Shown here: in pieces, positions 25,003-33,393 of the stretch
Numbering within the stretch: the first letter of the stretch is position 1
Layout of the letters: the number at the start of each line of letters is the position of its first letter
The notes under the pieces: model-generated
Databases searched by the model: none
Seen by the model: the letters and a program-made list of their open reading frames with translations, nothing else
What the model was told of the DNA's origin: nothing
NCBI GenBank assembly: GCA_039969355.1
Contig: JBDVOA010000008.1
Span: forward strand, 124,001-188,000
DNA length: 64,000 nt
Direction of reading: 5' to 3'
From: JL08 sp039969355
GTDB taxonomy: Bacteria > Pseudomonadota > Alphaproteobacteria > Rhodobacterales > Rhodobacteraceae
Position numbers and translations under genes: made by a program

Positions 25003-26631
25003 TTAGTGTCCGCCCAATATCCCAGTGCGCACACCGTAATCCACGGCCAATTCGTAATCGGGATCATCGTCACTATCGACCAAAAGATGTCCAGCTCTCT
25101 TTAGTACTCTGTGACAATCGCGGCTAAGATGGCGCAACTGTATTCGCTTGCCTGCAGTCTCGTATTTTAGCGCTACAGCTTCGATAGCCTGCAACGCGGA
25201 TTGATCCACAACCCGGCTGCCCGCAAAGTCTACGATCACAACATCCGGGTCCTGACTTGGATCAAAAAGTTCGCCGAACCCTTCGGAAGACCCAAAGAAC
25301 AGCGGACCATTGACCTTGTAGATCTTGGCGCCTTCAGGAGTGATATGGGTTTCGGCGTGAATACGGCGTGCGTTGTTCCAAGCATAAGCAAGTGCAGACA
25401 CAATAACGCCTACGACAACTGCAACGGCAAGGTCTTCCATTACAGTAACAACTGTGACCAGCAGGATTACAAAAGCATCCGTGCGCGGGACGCGTCGCAG
25501 AATAGTAAGCGAGTTCCACGCAAACGTGCCGATCACCACCATAAACATAACCCCAACAAGCGCCGCCAGCGGAATGAGCTCAATGATGCTTGATCCGACA
25601 AGGATGAAAAGAAGCAGAAACACTGCCGCGGCAATCGCCGCAACGCGAGTCCGCCCGCCTGACTTCACGTTGATCATGGATTGACCGATCATGGCGCATC
25701 CACCCATTCCACCAAAGAAACCTGTAACAGTATTGGCCACACCCTGTGCAATGCATTCCTGAGACGCGCCGCCCCGACTGTTGGTCATTTCGCCGACAAG
25801 GTTCAGCGTTAGCAGACTTTCAATCAGCCCAATGGCTGCCAAAATAACCGCATATGGTAAAATGATCTCAAGTGTTTCCAAGTTGAGTGGCACCATTGGG
25901 ATATGCCATTGCGGCAACCCGCCTTCGATCGAGGCCAAATCACCTACCCGCGGCACGTCCAGTCCAAATCCGATGACCACAGCGGCGATGATTCCAATTC
26001 CGGCAAGAGGTGCAGGTACGATCCGCGTGATCCGTGGCATTACCCAGATGATCGCCATCGTGGCTGCAACCAGCCCTAGCATCAAAAAAAGAGGTGTGCC
26101 GGATAGCCACTCTCCGCCGCTCATGCCGTGGCCGTCAGAAACCATGCTTCCGGGCACTTTGAATTGACTCATCTGCGCCAGAAAAATCACAATTGCCAGC
26201 CCGTTCACAAACCCCAGCATAACTGGGTGCGGCACCAGTCGAATGAATTTACCCCAATGCATCGCCCCGGCAAAGATCTGCAAGAGGCCCATCACTACTA
26301 CAGTGGCAAACAGATATTCGACACCGTGTTGCGCGACCAACGCCACCATAACGACAGCAAGAGCACCTGTAGCCCCAGAGATCATGCCTGGCCGCCCACC
26401 GATCAGCGCGGTAATCAGACCAACGAGAAATGCTGCATAAAGCCCGACCAAAGGATGCACACCTGCCACAAAAGCAAACGCCACCGCTTCGGGCACCAGT
26501 GCCAATGCAACTGTCAGCCCGGCGAGCAGCTCAATACGGATACGCCCGATGCTCATTCCATCTTCGGGCATCCAGCGCAGATCAGGAATAACAAGACGAT
26601 TGGCAAATGAGGCCAGAATGGCTTTTTTCAT
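25003..26631 (-). CDS. SulP family anion transporter with STAS domain
   Basis: A 542-residue inner-membrane protein with about 10-12 hydrophobic segments, the SulP signature around ELLAGLTVALALVPEAVAFA, GRPGMISGATGALAVVM, and GGMGGCAMIGQSMINVKSGG, then a C-terminal STAS domain (from about 430: VNGPLFFGSSEGFGELF, VIVDFAGSRVVDQSALQAIE). It imports sulfate, bicarbonate or a related anion by symport; the substrate is not fixed by the sequence. I took the ATG at 26631 with AGGA seven bases upstream. It diverges from the repeat-protein gene; 26632-26843 is an ordinary 212-bp promoter gap in which I see no further gene. Confidence 0.92.
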   Translation of the reverse strand: MKKAILASFANRLVIPDLRWMPEDGMSIGRIRIELLAGLTVALALVPEAVAFAFVAGVHPLVGLYAAFLVGLITALIGGRPGMISGATGALAVVMVALVAQHGVEYLFATVVVMGLLQIFAGAMHWGKFIRLVPHPVMLGFVNGLAIVIFLAQMSQFKVPGSMVSDGHGMSGGEWLSGTPLFLMLGLVAATMAIIWVMPRITRIVPAPLAGIGIIAAVVIGFGLDVPRVGDLASIEGGLPQWHIPMVPLNLETLEIILPYAVILAAIGLIESLLTLNLVGEMTNSRGGASQECIAQGVANTVTGFFGGMGGCAMIGQSMINVKSGGRTRVAAIAAAVFLLLFILVGSSIIELIPLAALVGVMFMVVIGTFAWNSLTILRRVPRTDAFVILLVTVVTVMEDLAVAVVVGVIVSALAYAWNNARRIHAETHITPEGAKIYKVNGPLFFGSSEGFGELFDPSQDPDVVIVDFAGSRVVDQSALQAIEAVALKYETAGKRIQLRHLSRDCHRVLKRAGHLLVDSDDDPDYELAVDYGVRTGILGGH

Positions 26632-26843
26632 GAGTTTTCCTGATGGAATTGGGAGTTTCGTGCAGTAAGAGTATTTGCGCCGACCCCTAGACCCTTTTGC
26701 CGCTAATGGAAACCCCGTCACACAGGCGCAGGCCGGTGTCGTGAACGTGGTCCACCTCGCCCGTCATTCATGCAATGGCCAATCCATAAAGAGGCTGCAC
26801 AACTCCAAACTTGACGCTAATCTGTATCAGTCTGGAGAATCCT

Positions 26844-28532
26844 GTGCCCTTGATCCGTACCCGCGCTGACATCGACGACAAACTTGGTGGCCCGCTGCCA
26901 GCCGAGGTAAAATTAATGGCCGCCTGTGAGGCCGGGGAACCCTGTGTATTGGGCGACGGTTCCCTGCCAGTTGAAGGAAACGCGACCCGAGAGGTTCGCG
27001 CTGACGTATTGCGCTATCTGATCGTGGGTGGTTGTGAAAATTTTCCTGTTGCGGACTGGGGTGTGCAGGTGATTGGCGCCTATGTATCGGGCAATCTTGA
27101 CCTGAGCTTTGCGAAGGCCAATGGGGTAACAACTTTGTTCGCCTGTCGTTTTCAACAAGACCTTGGAATGTTTCAAGCCAGTCTAGAAAACCTCAATCTG
27201 AGTCAAAGTCATCTTAATGGATTGAATGCGCAACGCGCTAAGATAACCGGAGATATCTTCCTGCGCGATATCGTAGCCACTGCCACCATTGACTTCAGCG
27301 GCGCTGAGATCGGCGGTCAGTTGGATTGCACAGGCGCGCAGTTCAACGCCACCGAAGGACTTGCCCTCGATGCGCAAGGCGCGAAAATCACCGATGATAT
27401 CTTCCTGCGCGATGTCGTCGCCACTGCCACCATTGACTTCAGCGGCGCTGAGATCGGCGGTCAGTTAAGTTGCACAAGCGCGCAGTTCAACGCCACCGAA
27501 GGAGTTGCCCTCAATGCGCAAGGCGCGAAGATCACCGAAAGTGTCTTCCTGCGCGATATCGTCGCCACTGCCACCATTCACGTCAGCGGTGCTGAGATCG
27601 GCGGTCAGTTGAGTTGCATGGGCGCGCAGTTCAACGCCACCGAAGGATTTGCCCTCGATGCGCAAGGCGCGCAGATCAGCGGCGGTTTGATCTGGCGCAA
27701 TGTCAGCTTTCCGTCGCAACCGGTGTTGTTTGCCGCTGCGCATACCAGCGCTTTGGCTGACGACCTCGACAGCTGGGAAAGTGGTGCGATTTACGACCTA
27801 GATGGGTTCACATACGATCGGATTTACGGGTCGATGAATGCGCGCGAACGCACAAAATGGCTCGAAAAAGGCAGCTATTCGCGCGGTGAATTCGCGCCGC
27901 AGCCATTCACCCAACTGGCCAAGGTACTGCGAGAGTCGGGGCATGATGGTGAGGCGCGGAAGGTTCTTTTTAAGCGTGAGCAGCTGTTGCGCCGCAATAT
28001 CAGGGATCAGCAACGTATCGCACCTAATGGGGACATTTCTGTTCGGTTGCGAAGTATCTGGCGGTTTATCAAAAACGGATTCAGGCACGCTGTTGATCTG
28101 CTTTTGCGCTGGGTTGTGGGCTACGGCCATCATCCGTTTCAAAGCCTGTGGTTGCTGATTGCACTTATCGTTCTTGCAATATGTCCAGCGCACCTCGCTT
28201 ATGAAGAAGGCTCCTTTGCCCCAAACTCCGGACCAATTCAAGCCTCGGCAGCATGGCAGGACTATGCCAATGCCCCCGGCAACCCAGCCGAGCGATGGTC
28301 GGCAAAGTGGGCGCCGGGGCAGGACTGGGAAACCTTCAATCGGTATGCTTATGCCGCTGATCTTGTGATCCCGATCATCGACCTTGGCCAGACCGCGGCG
28401 TGGGCACCGTCGACCACGCGTGGGTGGTGGGGCAAACAGCTTTGGTGGGCACAATGGTTCTTTATCGCAATGGGCTGGATCGTCACCGCCTTGGGTGCTG
28501 CTGCAATCACCGGCATCATCCGCCGCGATTAG
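26844..28532 (+). CDS. Membrane-anchored protein with 48-residue tandem repeats (pentapeptide-like beta-helix)
   Basis: A 562-residue protein. After an N-terminal domain (1-110) come repeats of 48 residues (three full units, about 129-272, plus a partial fourth) of the pattern AKITDDIFLRDVVATATIDF then SGAEIGGQLSCTSAQFNATE, resembling pentapeptide/beta-helix repeats sometimes annotated as membrane-associated oxidoreductase. A linker with YDRIYGSMNARERTKWLE and two C-terminal helices (near 440-462 and 530-552) follow. No oxidoreductase motif is visible, so that name is doubtful. The GTG at 26844 has GGAG six bases upstream. The repeat units are nearly identical as DNA, indicating recent duplication or gene conversion. 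Confidence 0.72.
   Translation: MPLIRTRADIDDKLGGPLPAEVKLMAACEAGEPCVLGDGSLPVEGNATREVRADVLRYLIVGGCENFPVADWGVQVIGAYVSGNLDLSFAKANGVTTLFACRFQQDLGMFQASLENLNLSQSHLNGLNAQRAKITGDIFLRDIVATATIDFSGAEIGGQLDCTGAQFNATEGLALDAQGAKITDDIFLRDVVATATIDFSGAEIGGQLSCTSAQFNATEGVALNAQGAKITESVFLRDIVATATIHVSGAEIGGQLSCMGAQFNATEGFALDAQGAQISGGLIWRNVSFPSQPVLFAAAHTSALADDLDSWESGAIYDLDGFTYDRIYGSMNARERTKWLEKGSYSRGEFAPQPFTQLAKVLRESGHDGEARKVLFKREQLLRRNIRDQQRIAPNGDISVRLRSIWRFIKNGFRHAVDLLLRWVVGYGHHPFQSLWLLIALIVLAICPAHLAYEEGSFAPNSGPIQASAAWQDYANAPGNPAERWSAKWAPGQDWETFNRYAYAADLVIPIIDLGQTAAWAPSTTRGWWGKQLWWAQWFFIAMGWIVTALGAAAITGIIRRD
27228..27659 (+). repeat. Three tandem 144-bp coding repeat units (plus a partial fourth)
   Basis: Units start at 27228, 27372 and 27516, each beginning GCGCAA; a partial fourth starts at 27660. 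The landmark TTCCTGCGCGAT recurs at 27258, 27402 and 27546, exactly 144 bp apart. Each unit encodes 48 residues, so gain or loss of a unit would keep the frame. Differences between units are few and mostly in the 5' third. Confidence 0.92.
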
Positions 28533-28592
28533 CCGCTTTTCAATCTGTGTCTCTTTGCTAGTTTGACCGGATATGGCAGCAAGGATTTCCAA

Positions 28593-29465
28593 ATGACCCA
28601 AACCAAGATTGCAGTAATTGGCGGCTCTGGAATTTACGACATTGAGGGGTTGTGTGACGCAGAATGGACCAGTGTGGAAACGCCCTGGGGCGCACCGTCG
28701 GATGCGATCCTGACTGGTAAGCTTGACGGGGTCGACATGGTATTCCTGCCCCGCCATGGGCGTGGTCATGTTCACAGCCCGACGGCTGTGCCATACCGCG
28801 CCAATATTGATGCGTTGAAACGATTGAGCGTCACGGATGTTGTCAGTGTCAGCGCTAGCGGTTCGTTTCGCGAACACATGGCGCCGGGCGATTTTGTCCT
28901 TGTAGATCAGTTCATTGATCGGACCATCGCGCGGGAAAAGTCATTCTTTGGTCCTGGTTGTGTCGCCCATGTCTCTGTCGCTCATCCCACCTGTCCGCGC
29001 CTCGGCGACGCCTGCGAAAGAGCGGCTCGAGATGTCGGAATTAACCTTCACAACGGCGGGACTTATCTTGCCATGGAGGGACCACAGTTTTCCACTCTCG
29101 CCGAGAGCAAGATGTATCGCGAAGTGTGGGGATGTGACGTGATCGGCATGACTAACATGCCCGAAGCAAAACTCGCTCGCGAAGCGGAGCTTTGCTATGC
29201 GTCCATCGCGATGATCACCGACTTTGACAGTTGGCATCCCGATCACGGCGAGGTCGATGTAACCGAGATCATCAAGACGCTGATGGGGAACGCCGAAAAA
29301 GCCAGAAACCTCGTTCGCGCCCTGCCCGCTTTGCTTGGGTCTGATCGCGCACTATGTCCAAACGGCTGCGACAAAGCGCTTGAATATGCCATCCTGACAC
29401 AACCGGACGCACGCGATCCCGCAATCGTAGCAAAGCTAGATGCGATAGCGGGTCGGGTACTTTAA
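28593..29465 (+). CDS. mtnP: S-methyl-5'-thioadenosine phosphorylase
   Basis: A 290-residue purine phosphorylase with IGGSGIYDIEGL, VDMVFLPRHGRGHVHSP, VVSVSASGSFREHMAPGDFV and GGTYLAMEGPQFSTLAESKM, then VIGMTNMPEAKLARE. It converts MTA (from polyamine and homoserine-lactone synthesis) and phosphate to adenine and methylthioribose-1-phosphate. The adenine can be salvaged by apt, encoded 1.7 kb downstream. I took the ATG at 28593 with AAGGA nine bases upstream. It is close to the 3' end of the repeat-protein gene (60 bp), possibly cotranscribed. Confidence 0.93.
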   Translation: MTQTKIAVIGGSGIYDIEGLCDAEWTSVETPWGAPSDAILTGKLDGVDMVFLPRHGRGHVHSPTAVPYRANIDALKRLSVTDVVSVSASGSFREHMAPGDFVLVDQFIDRTIAREKSFFGPGCVAHVSVAHPTCPRLGDACERAARDVGINLHNGGTYLAMEGPQFSTLAESKMYREVWGCDVIGMTNMPEAKLAREAELCYASIAMITDFDSWHPDHGEVDVTEIIKTLMGNAEKARNLVRALPALLGSDRALCPNGCDKALEYAILTQPDARDPAIVAKLDAIAGRVL

Positions 29466-29494
29466 CCCATTCCCGCTATCCTTCCAGTACCGAG

Positions 29495-30241
29495 TTAAGC
29501 TGGCACATCCACGCGATCGATGATGTCCAGTGTTCGGCGGATACGCACTGTCCAGGGCAGTGAACCGACATCGCAGCGTTTGCCATTCGCCTGCTCAGCC
29601 ATCTTGTTGTAAGGCGCATCATCATCATTGAACTTACTTTTGCCGACAAAATTGGAATGTTCGGCGAAAGCCACTGCGACGGTCTTGCGGTGGATCGTAC
29701 CTGAATTGTCGAGCACTGCAGCGTTTAGCGTTTTGCGTACCGTACAAACCTTATACCCACGACTGAGATGCCAGGCCATCTTCTCTTCGCAATCTTCCTG
29801 CATAAAGGCATTCGCCTGTTGCAAATCTCGAATAACATTCTCGCTGCCCCTGAATTTTCGACCGGTTTGTGGCAATTGTTCCAAGTTGGCCGCAAGAGGC
29901 TCCGTTTCAGCAGATGCGTTTGCTTCTCCAATAAGCCAAGCCATTGCCTTGATTGACTTAACATAACCTGGAAAATCCTCGCGAAGCACGTTGTAGTATA
30001 ATGATGTTTTCACTCCACTTTGGCCAAGACCATCCGCCTTTAGCGAGCATATTTCGCTGATATTGCGACGTGGCGATACCGCGACAATGCTGCCTGGTGC
30101 CAAGAGGCGGTCGCCGGTTCGAAAATCTGCGCGGTGATAGGCATAAATATCTCCGTCCGAAACTCCAAAGAGCCACGAATAGGCAAAAAGCCCGGACATG
30201 GACAAGGCGACGGCGAACCCAACGCGTTTCAGATAAAGCAT
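29495..30241 (-). CDS. Unknown periplasmic or membrane-anchored protein
   Basis: A 248-residue protein with one N-terminal hydrophobic segment (about residues 7-25) and a soluble remainder with four cysteines (in SEICSL, QEDCEEK, YKVCTVR, GKRCDVG), consistent with a periplasmic disulfide-bearing domain. I do not recognise the family. It starts 11 bp after the stop of the 43-residue Cys-rich secreted protein, with GGGAGG upstream, so the two form an operon behind a CRP-type site. Motif RFRGSEN and the Trp/His/Arg-rich end give no functional clue. Confidence 0.65.
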   Translation of the reverse strand: MLYLKRVGFAVALSMSGLFAYSWLFGVSDGDIYAYHRADFRTGDRLLAPGSIVAVSPRRNISEICSLKADGLGQSGVKTSLYYNVLREDFPGYVKSIKAMAWLIGEANASAETEPLAANLEQLPQTGRKFRGSENVIRDLQQANAFMQEDCEEKMAWHLSRGYKVCTVRKTLNAAVLDNSGTIHRKTVAVAFAEHSNFVGKSKFNDDDAPYNKMAEQANGKRCDVGSLPWTVRIRRTLDIIDRVDVPA

Positions 30242-30252
30242 GTCAGCCTCCC

Positions 30253-30384
30253 TCAGCGCGAACAGCAACTATCGCTGCCACAAGCGTAATGAGTGGCAGG
30301 GCACTTGGGGGGTGGCGCGCTATCCTGCGCAGCTGCACTCATCGGAAGGGCAAGCAAAACGGAACACAATAAAATGCGTTTCAT
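30253..30384 (-). CDS. Small secreted Cys-rich protein (43 residues), unknown
   Basis: A short gene found by reading the gap. The minus strand from the ATG at 30382-30384 gives 43 residues: a clear signal peptide (MKRILLCSVLLALPMSAAA, cleavage before QDSA), then a 24-residue mature part with Pro3 and four cysteines (C28, C35, C40, C41) ending CCSR. The start has an excellent AGGAG eight bases upstream (TTAGGAGAATTGTT before ATG). The mature peptide resembles small disulfide-rich exported proteins. The downstream partner follows 11 bp later. Function unknown; lipoprotein is unlikely because there is no lipobox at the cleavage site. Confidence 0.72.
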   Translation of the reverse strand: MKRILLCSVLLALPMSAAAQDSAPPPKCPATHYACGSDSCCSR

Positions 30385-30463
30385 AACAATTCTCCTAAGG
30401 CATTTTTGTCAAATGAATTGGCAGTCTAATCCGTAACCCATACCATGTTCGACGGAATTTGAC

Positions 30464-30479
30464 TGTGATCTTGGTCACA
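30464..30479. promoter_or_regulatory. Perfect CRP/FNR-family palindrome TGTGA-N6-TCACA
   Basis: TGTGATCTTGGTCACA at 30464-30479 is a perfect two-fold symmetric match to the CRP consensus half-sites TGTGA and TCACA with a 6-bp spacer. It lies between the divergent 43-aa gene (start 30384) and the LysE gene (start 30550), about 80 bp from each start, so it could control either or both. In this order a CRP-like or other Crp/Fnr protein could bind it; which one is not known from sequence. Confidence 0.6.
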
Positions 30480-30549
30480 TAACATCTCTTGATGTTTACC
30501 CGCCTGTCTGGAAAACGTGTCCTATGGATAATACGGATCGGACTTTTGA

Positions 30550-31182
30550 ATGACCCTTGATCTTTGGCTGGCATTCGTCGCCGCTTCAACTGCCCTGCTG
30601 CTGATCCCGGGCCCGACTGTGCTTCTCGTACTGAGTTATGCCTTGTCGAAAGGTCGCAGCGTGGCCGCCGCCTCGGCTGCAGGCGTCGCGTTCGGGGATC
30701 TTTTAGCCATGACGGCTTCGTTGGTGGGTCTAGGAACACTGGTTCTAGCGTCGGCTACGCTTTTCACCGCGTTGAAGTGGATTGGCGCGATCTATCTGGT
30801 TTTCCTGGGCATCAAGATGCTACGTAGCGCGCCCTCAACAGGACTAGAGACCGTGCGGACAGATGGCGGCATAACTGCGCGTGGCGTCTTTGGCCATGCC
30901 GCCGCGGTAACCGCGCTAAACCCCAAATCCATAGGTTTCTTCATTGCGTTTGTTCCACAGTTTCTCCGGCCGGAGTCACCCCTTGTTCCCCAATTCATCA
31001 TTCTGATCGCCACCTTTGTTGGACTAGCTGCGATTAATGCGCTCGCATACGCCTTGCTGGCCGGCAAAATGCAGGCAAGGCTTGGCAGGCCCCAAGTCAT
31101 CACCTGGCTGACGCGCGGCGGCGGCGTTGCGTTGATTTCGATGGGCCTGCTAACAACCACTTTACGCCGCGCTACATCCTGA
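30550..31182 (+). CDS. LysE/RhtB family amino-acid exporter
   Basis: A 210-residue membrane protein with about six helices and the LysE/RhtB signature AASTALLLIPGPTVLLVLSY near the N-terminus, followed by GVAFGDLLAMTASLVGLG and IGAIYLVFLGIKMLR. Members export amino acids or homoserine-lactone-type compounds. It precedes apt by 8 bp on the same strand, so the two are likely one transcript, although no functional link is evident. Confidence 0.9.
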   Translation: MTLDLWLAFVAASTALLLIPGPTVLLVLSYALSKGRSVAAASAAGVAFGDLLAMTASLVGLGTLVLASATLFTALKWIGAIYLVFLGIKMLRSAPSTGLETVRTDGGITARGVFGHAAAVTALNPKSIGFFIAFVPQFLRPESPLVPQFIILIATFVGLAAINALAYALLAGKMQARLGRPQVITWLTRGGGVALISMGLLTTTLRRATS

Positions 31183-31190
31183 GGGCTTAA

Positions 31191-31721
31191 ATGAAAACTG
31201 TGAAAGACTACATCAGAACAATCGTTGACTTCCCGCATGAGGGGATATTGTTCCGCGATGTCACAACGCTATTTGCTGATCCGCGCGGATTTCGGATGGC
31301 TGTCGACCAGATGCTCCACCCCTACGCCGGCTTACGAATAGACAAAGTAGTGGGGCTTGAAGCACGGGGCTTTATTCTGGGCGGCGCGATTGCACATCAA
31401 TTAAGCGTCGGCTTTGTGCCTGTGCGAAAAAAAGGCAAGTTACCCGGGGCCGTGATCAGCGAGGAATATTCGCTGGAGTATGGCGAGGCCATTGTGGAAA
31501 TCCACGATGATGCCATCCAGGCAGGAGAGAAAATTCTTGTAGTAGATGATCTGCTCGCCACCGGCGGCACCGCAGAAGCTGGCATCAAACTGATCGAGCG
31601 GCTTGGCGGCGAGATCATAAGCTGCGCCTTTATCATCGACCTGCCAGAATTGGGCGGGCGCAAGCGTTTGGAAAAAATGGGGATGGAAGTTTATTCCCTT
31701 TGCAATTTCGAGGGACTTTGA
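31191..31721 (+). CDS. apt: Adenine phosphoribosyltransferase
   Basis: A 176-residue enzyme that makes AMP from adenine and PRPP. Seen: VKDYIRTIVDFPHEGILFRD (family start), VGLEARGFILGGAIA, VPVRKKGKLPG, and the PRPP-binding loop ILVVDDLLATGGT. Adenine supplied by mtnP makes this the second step of MTA salvage. The start has GAGG a few bases upstream. A weak hairpin with T6 follows the gene. Confidence 0.94.
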   Translation: MKTVKDYIRTIVDFPHEGILFRDVTTLFADPRGFRMAVDQMLHPYAGLRIDKVVGLEARGFILGGAIAHQLSVGFVPVRKKGKLPGAVISEEYSLEYGEAIVEIHDDAIQAGEKILVVDDLLATGGTAEAGIKLIERLGGEIISCAFIIDLPELGGRKRLEKMGMEVYSLCNFEGL

Positions 31722-31906
31722 ATTGGGAGGCTTCAGCGCTTTCCCGTTTGGTTGCCGAAGTTACTGCATCTGGGACCAATCGGCGCCGAGGGCTACTCCA
31801 GCCTTGCGCCAATCCGAACCCTAGTCTCACACCATTGAACGCGCCTTGTTTTCCAGATTTTCTGTCTGCACAATTGATAAAGAACCTAGGTTTCAAAAAC
31901 TTGAAT

Positions 31907-31934
31907 GCTCTGCAACAATCCTTAGAGCTTTTTT
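31907..31934 (+). terminator. Weak candidate terminator after apt
   Basis: GCTCT (31907-31911) can pair with AGAGC (31924-31928) across a 12-base loop, and six T residues follow (31929-31934). The stem is only 5 bp, so this is a weak call. The rest of the 217-bp gap between apt and the convergent oxidase gene (31722-31938) shows no open frame I would believe. Confidence 0.3.
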
Positions 31935-31938
31935 CTTG

Positions 31939-33354
31939 TTAACCTCTTAGCACCGCCCCGGGGTTCATGATGCCCTTTGGGTCCAGCGTAGCCTTGATCG
32001 CCCGCATCGTGGCGAACTTGACTGGGTCGCTGTAGCGTTCCAAATCTTCTACTTTTGCGCGACCGATGCCATGCTCGGCACTGACTGAGCCTTGCAATTC
32101 GTTGACGAGATCATGAACGACGCGTTTGATATCGGCGCCTTGGCCTTCGAAGTTTGCGCGAGAATTTGCGGGCATGGGAAACACATTGTAGTGTAAGTTC
32201 CCGTCCCCCACATGACCGAAACAGTTGATTCTGAAATCTCCGATCCGCGCGATACGCTGCGCCGCAACCCGGATGAATTCAGGTAACGCACCGAGAGGTA
32301 CAGAAATGTCATGGCTCGAGATCGACCCGATGCGCTTGTTTGCTTCTGGAATATGTTCACGGACCGACCAGAAGTCAGCGCGCTGACTCTGCGATTGGGC
32401 AATCACGCCATCCAGAACTAGATTTTCATCGGCGGCGGATTCAAAAAGATTTTCCAACACTGAAATCGGATCCAGACCTTTCCCCAACCCGACCTCGATC
32501 AGGACCGACCACTCTGGTTTTTCGGCGAATGGTTGCCTCACGTGTGGCAACGTTTCGCCCAGAAACTCCAAGCCCTGTCGGTGGATCAGTTCGAATGCGC
32601 TGATCCCTTCCCCCATTTGCGTTCTCGCCAACGTCAATAGTGCAAGTGCGGCCTGCGGCGATTGAACGACCATCAGCGCGGTGCCCGACCCATAGGAGCG
32701 TGGCGAAAGCTTAAGCGCGGCTGCAGTTATGATACCCAACGTTCCTTCTGAACCAATCAGCAGATTGCGTAGATCATATCCTGTGTTGTCTTTGCGCAGC
32801 CGTGTCAGGCCATTCCATATTGTCCCGTTGGGCATTACGGCCTCAATTCCAAGACACAAATCCCTGGCGTTGCCGTACCGCAGAACATTCACGCCACCTG
32901 CATTTGTTGCCAGGTTTCCGCCGATGCGCGCAGAACCCTCAGCTGCAAGAGACAGAGGGAACAAACGGTCTTCCTGTTCCGCAGCACTCTGCACATCGGC
33001 CAGGATGACGCCTGCCTCCGCGATCAATACGTTCTCGGCAGGGTAGATCGCTCGCAGCTTGTTCATCCGTTCCAATGAAACGATGACGGGCGCAGGTAGA
33101 TCCGGAGCGATCTGGCCCCCGACCAATCCGGTACCTCCGCCGTAGGGAATCACCCCAACCCTTGCCTGAGCGGCGGCGCCTACAATTGCCGCAACTTGTT
33201 CTGCGGAACTGGGTACCAAAACCAAACCGGCCTGACCTTTGTATTTCCCACGCGGCTCCTCAAGATAACGTGGTTCGAGATCACGAAACACATCCGGCGG
33301 TAACAGGTTGTGCAAGTGAGTGGTAAAGGTCTCGTCAACAGGCGTAAGGCTCAT
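31939..33354 (-). CDS. FAD-linked oxidase (GlcD / D-2-hydroxyacid dehydrogenase type)
   Basis: A 471-residue flavoprotein. The FAD_binding_4 segment is clear: VGVIPYGGGTGLVGGQIAP, then AEGSARIGGNLATNAGGVNVLRYGNARD (flavin contacts), and GSEGTLGIITAAALKLSP. The C-terminal FAD-oxidase domain ends NCFGHVGDGNLHYNVF (metal/substrate His pair) and SVSAEHGIGRAKVEDL, then MNPGAVL. Members oxidise D-lactate, glycolate or D-2-hydroxyglutarate; the exact substrate is not fixed. I took the ATG at 33354, dropping an 11-residue extension. It lies alone between apt and the metallo-hydrolase. Confidence 0.9.
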   Translation of the reverse strand: MSLTPVDETFTTHLHNLLPPDVFRDLEPRYLEEPRGKYKGQAGLVLVPSSAEQVAAIVGAAAQARVGVIPYGGGTGLVGGQIAPDLPAPVIVSLERMNKLRAIYPAENVLIAEAGVILADVQSAAEQEDRLFPLSLAAEGSARIGGNLATNAGGVNVLRYGNARDLCLGIEAVMPNGTIWNGLTRLRKDNTGYDLRNLLIGSEGTLGIITAAALKLSPRSYGSGTALMVVQSPQAALALLTLARTQMGEGISAFELIHRQGLEFLGETLPHVRQPFAEKPEWSVLIEVGLGKGLDPISVLENLFESAADENLVLDGVIAQSQSQRADFWSVREHIPEANKRIGSISSHDISVPLGALPEFIRVAAQRIARIGDFRINCFGHVGDGNLHYNVFPMPANSRANFEGQGADIKRVVHDLVNELQGSVSAEHGIGRAKVEDLERYSDPVKFATMRAIKATLDPKGIMNPGAVLRG

Positions 33355-33393
33355 GCTTCGTTCAAACCTTGAAGCCCGGCAAAACACAAGTCG

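Noticed and set aside
27228..27659. Reading the 144-bp repeats as a CRISPR-like or mobile repeat
   Set aside because: The units are contiguous without spacers, in frame and coding, so they are protein repeats.
27798..28877. 359-residue open frame on the minus strand
   Set aside because: It lies opposite the repeat protein and mtnP; composition is that of an antisense shadow and no domain is visible.
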